Shown here piece after piece: positions 61,839-64,000 of a stretch of DNA of 64,000 nucleotides. The DNA comes from Megalopta genalis (Eukaryota > Arthropoda > Insecta > Hymenoptera > Halictidae). Every line of letters begins with the position of its first letter. Within the stretch, counting starts at the first letter, position 1. The stretch lies in the NCBI RefSeq assembly GCF_051020955.1, contig NW_027476164.1:124001-188000 (forward strand). Reading direction: 5' to 3'. Position numbers and translations under genes: made by a program. The notes under the pieces were generated by a model, which was given only the letters and a program-made list of their open reading frames with translations, was not told the DNA's origin and did no database searches.

Positions 61839-62166
61839 AACGGTCCAAATATTGAATTCGGTCGACTGGGGAATCACGTCCGCGTTGTCCTACATCCTCC
61901 ACGGACGAGAGCAAGTTGCTCAAGTATTGATACTTTGGTTGACGCAGCGATTTCGAATACACGTACACGTTTGTGAATCGCAGCCCATTCGGACTCTCCA
62001 ACAGACTAATCATAACGTTCGTTTTACCACATCTTGACGGGTCGCTTATCACGCACCGTATAGTACTCGGTAGCAACGATCCGTGTTTCCGAATTATCTC
62101 ATCGTAGTCGTCGAACGTGCGGCAGGTCGGAACCCAGATATTCAAGGACTGTCGTACGAAACGCAT
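61839..62166 (-). pseudogene. Packaging ATPase, N-terminal piece (Polinton A32-like)
   Basis: The ATG at 62166 opens MRFVRQSLNIWVPTCRTFDD, followed by the P-loop region ISDPSRCGKTNVMISLLE and VYVYSKSLRQPKYQYL. The P-loop keeps GKT, but the first glycine is replaced by aspartate and another by arginine, compared with the usual GPSGxGKT, which would weaken ATP binding. Downstream of SSVEDVG, residues expected in the family (DNADVIPQS) are found in another frame, so a local frame slip probably precedes the insertion. A TATA box lies about 50 bp upstream on the minus strand. Confidence 0.75.
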
Positions 62167-62214
62167 GCCCTCTCGCTCTGTTTTCTAATGATAAAATTCC
62201 TTCTCAAACGACAA

Positions 62215-62228
62215 AGTATTTATACGAG
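62215..62228 (-). promoter_or_regulatory. TATA box upstream of the packaging ATPase
   Basis: Minus-strand ctcgtataaatact lies about 50 bp before the ATPase ATG at 62166, a spacing that fits a short leader. Confidence 0.55.
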
Positions 62229-62972
62229 AGCTCGAGCATCGTTGAATTGACTCGGAGACGTAGGAAACGCGCGGGCGTTGAAATGAACCCTTCCGGGGTT
62301 GTAAGGCCCGGATTGCACGGTGGACGCGTATGTTCTTAAGTCGCCGATTGATTGCCCGCCAAATTAATTTTGGGCTATCGGATTCAAGTTTCGGATTAGT
62401 GGTTGTGCGTACTGTTGCGTGATTTGAAGACTGAGGGCTTGTGCCTTGTGAATGATTGCTCGCGGGATGACTGCTCGCGTGTACCGGGAGAATTGCAATA
62501 GACCGTTTTTCGGGTTTGCTCGACTATTTATATGGGTAGTTCCTCGTCGGAACTTGTCCTGGAGGGGGTAGGAACGCTAGTCGCTGGGTCGTGGAATCTC
62601 TGCGACCCTGGTTCATGCCCCGGAAATTCCGTCAGGTCAACTCAGGTAGCGGGCCCCGTCGCGCGCTCGACGTCGGCTGACCCTTCGGAAATTCCGGGTT
62701 TATGGGACCTTATGGCTGTCAAGGAAAACGGCTTATTTACGATGAGCAAAAAAAAGGAAAAAACGTCTGCCTTGTGATTTTATGCTATGTCCGGATGGCA
62801 TCCGGACAATCTGGACGCCAAATGGTTGTGAAAGTGTCCTTGACTGCAGCCCAACTATGGTCACGTCCGTGTCGTAAACCCGGTCGTAAAGACTCCACGT
62901 GTTTGTTCCTTCGCGATGGAACAATCGTAGATATCAGTCTCCCCGTATTCCAATGATAGAGCGATTCTCCAT
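62229..62972. other. Unassigned block between the divergent ATPase and virion-gene arms
   Basis: No coding region I can support; the overlapping short ORFs here are low-complexity or lack homologues I know. Base composition is more GC-rich than the rest of the Polinton region. It contains a tatttatat TATA-like box at 62525-62533, two copies of the perfect palindrome cggaaattccg (62621-62631 and 62686-62696) and a 10-bp perfect hairpin with stem tgtccggatg (62788-62808). The start ttgtaaggcccgg near 62299 could be the end of an old LTR insertion, but I found no matching end or duplication. Confidence 0.4.
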
Positions 62973-63090
62973 GACTGGTAAAAACAGCTCTGTATACCGT
63001 TACAGACTGGTAAAAACAGCTCTGTATGCCGTTACAGACTGGTAAAAACAGCTCTGTATACCGTTATAGACTGGTAAAAAACAGCTCTGA
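62973..63090 (+). repeat. 32-bp tandem repeat, 3.7 copies
   Basis: Units begin at 62973, 63005, 63037 and 63069 with gactggtaaaaacagctctg followed by tataccgttaca. The last unit has one extra a and is cut off at the ATG of the next gene at 63090. It sits exactly in the promoter/leader position of the rightward gene cluster. Confidence 0.9.
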
Positions 63091-63491
63091 TGAGGTTAGG
63101 TATGGGTCTGAAGAAGAAGAAGAAGAAGAAGAAGAAGGAGGAGGAGGAGGACCGACGAGCGGCCAAAGGAAAGAGAAAGAATGGTGGTAGAAACAGTGTC
63201 GAAAGAATTCTACCGATCGCCAAACGAGGCGGTTTTCTACCGCTGTTGTTACCTGCTTTGGGAGCTTTGGGAGCGTTGACAGGTGCTGCTGCTGGGGTGA
63301 TCAAAACGATAAACGATGCGAAAGCTGCGAAGAAACAATTGGAAGAAGCGCGACGACACAATCGCGCTATGGAGGGCCGTGGAGTGTATCACACCGTACA
63401 AACGTGGAAAAGGAATGAAGAAAAGAAAAAAAAAGACAAAAGAAAGGAAAAAGATAACTCGGCGACGGACGTTGAATTGAAAATCGCCTGA
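63090..63491 (+). CDS. Small basic Polinton protein (PX-like, virion-associated type)
   Basis: 133 residues. A Lys/Glu repeat tract follows MRLGMGL (an expanded GAA/GAG microsatellite at 63108-63152). Next come a basic stretch, then a hydrophobic alanine/glycine/leucine-rich segment starting RGGFLPLLLPALGALGAL (about residues 49-75), the helix INDAKAAKKQLEEARRHNRA, the conserved-looking AMEGRGVY, and a lysine-rich tail. Proteins with this pattern lie directly before the adenain-like protease in insect Polintons I know, and recall small core or membrane-active adenoviral precursor proteins. Exact role is not known. The start is uncertain because the repeat region abuts it; the microsatellite probably expanded after the element decayed. 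Confidence 0.65.
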   Translation: MRLGMGLKKKKKKKKKEEEEDRRAAKGKRKNGGRNSVERILPIAKRGGFLPLLLPALGALGALTGAAAGVIKTINDAKAAKKQLEEARRHNRAMEGRGVYHTVQTWKRNEEKKKKDKRKEKDNSATDVELKIA

Positions 63492-63496
63492 ATTGA

Positions 63497-63802
63497 AAAT
63501 TACCGCATTTTCGTGGAGTTTTTATGCGCGATGAATTGCCGAAACAAGTATGGGTAAACGAACGAGGAACAGTGAATCTGGATAGCGGTCATGGTTCAGG
63601 AACGCACTGGGTCGCGTATATAAAGCATGGTTCGCAAGTCAGTTACTTCGATAGTTTTGGAGATCTTCGACCACCGATCGAATTGATTCGTTATTTCGGA
63701 CCAAACGCGGCGATCTCGTATAATCACAAGATTTATCAAAGTTACGACGAAAGCGTGTGCGGGCAATTGTGTGTGAAATTTCTGCGAGGAACTCTGATAT
63801 AG
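63497..63802 (+). pseudogene. Adenain-like cysteine protease (Polinton PRO), N-terminus damaged
   Basis: From the ATG at 63524 the 92 residues contain the C5-family triad order: His28 in GSGTHWVAY, Asp43 in YFDSFGDLRPP, and Cys79 in ESVCGQLCVKF, with Gln72 nearby. It would cut virion precursor proteins during capsid maturation. The frame is open upstream to 63497, giving the family-like PHFRGVF, then meets a TGA, so the normal N-terminal residues are missing or out of frame. A direct repeat gaattgaaaat (63474-63484 and 63490-63500) lies at this break. The catalytic core looks intact. It follows the PX-like gene by a few bases, as in other Polintons. Confidence 0.8.
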
Positions 63803-63814
63803 TCCGTCGCAAGA

Positions 63815-64000
63815 ATGTCATACACGTTCACGTTATCAGGAAGAAGTAGCATGTTATCGTCCAAGTACTTCCCGCCTATAGATCTCAACAATGCTGATTA
63901 CGAACTGGGCCTGCTCGATTTGCAAACTTATTACACGATACCAAACATCAGTTCAAATATCGGAAACAATAAATACTATTTCGGTGACGAGGGTGAGGAG
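63815..64000 (+). CDS. Start of a likely Polinton virion gene (partial, runs off window)
   Basis: An ATG at 63815, 12 bp after the protease stop, opens 62 codons without a stop to the window edge. The protein begins MSYTFTLSGRSS and has KYFPPIDLNNADYELGLLD then a tyrosine/asparagine-rich stretch. I know similar N-termini from insect Polinton loci, where the gene sits next to the protease and is thought to encode a structural protein. I cannot say which one. The tight spacing suggests co-regulation with the two upstream genes. Confidence 0.6.
   Translation, partial: MSYTFTLSGRSSMLSSKYFPPIDLNNADYELGLLDLQTYYTIPNISSNIGNNKYYFGDEGEE

Noticed and set aside
62532..62956. Overlapping ORFs of 60-85 codons
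   Set aside because: No conserved motif, three frames equally open, no gene-like spacing; treated as an unassigned block.
57818..64000. DNA polymerase B and major capsid genes of the Polinton
   Set aside because: No frame in the window shows polymerase or double jelly-roll capsid motifs; they may lie beyond the right edge or be lost.

Overview
The window looks like a eukaryotic, probably insect and possibly ant/hymenopteran, heterochromatic or repeat-rich region. The basis is BEL/Pao-type retrotransposon proteins, a primer-binding site matching the 3' end of insect tRNA-Tyr, and Maverick/Polinton-type genes like those I know from insect genomes. There is no ordinary host gene that I can recognise.

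Region 1 (1-47446) is one continuous tandem array of a roughly 30-bp unit, open at the left edge of the window. It is organised at several nested scales. A five-unit (about 150 bp) pentamer dominates the right two thirds. 600-bp and 1290-bp offset segmental copies occur near 33-36 kb. A roughly 1410-bp higher-order unit, itself grouped as a trimer of about 4.56 kb, fills the first 10 kb. A 4021-bp offset duplication links 10.2-11.4 kb to 14.2-15.5 kb. Because 30 is divisible by 3, the array is open over long stretches in two frames and gives decapeptide repeats on both strands. No frame survives the whole array, so I treat it as satellite DNA, with a decayed repeat-protein origin left open.

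Region 2 (47447-57817) holds two degenerate BEL/Pao LTR retrotransposons, both coding on the minus strand. Element A (about 47447-50639) keeps its 3' LTR, which abuts the satellite, plus protease, reverse transcriptase, RNase H and the start of integrase. Gag and the integrase core are deleted. Element B (about 50675-57554) keeps gag, protease, RT, RNase H and a full integrase core, but pol is broken by an in-frame stop and about five frameshifts. Both B LTRs carry a small unrelated LTR (260-263 bp, TGT...ACA) at the same site in opposite orientations; only the left copy has a target-site duplication.

Region 3 (about 57818-64000, open at the right edge) is part of a decayed Maverick/Polinton virus-like element. 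Leftmost is an unrecognised small plus-strand gene convergent with a DDE integrase. Next come a frameshifted DUF8207/PY-like gene and a packaging ATPase split by a 754-bp TA-flanked DNA element. Then follow a rightward cluster of a small basic virion-type protein, an adenain-like cysteine protease and the start of another likely virion gene. Integrase, PY-like gene and ATPase are leftward; the basic protein, protease and last gene are rightward, so a divergent control region lies near 62.2-63.0 kb. The protein-primed polymerase and the major capsid gene are not visible.
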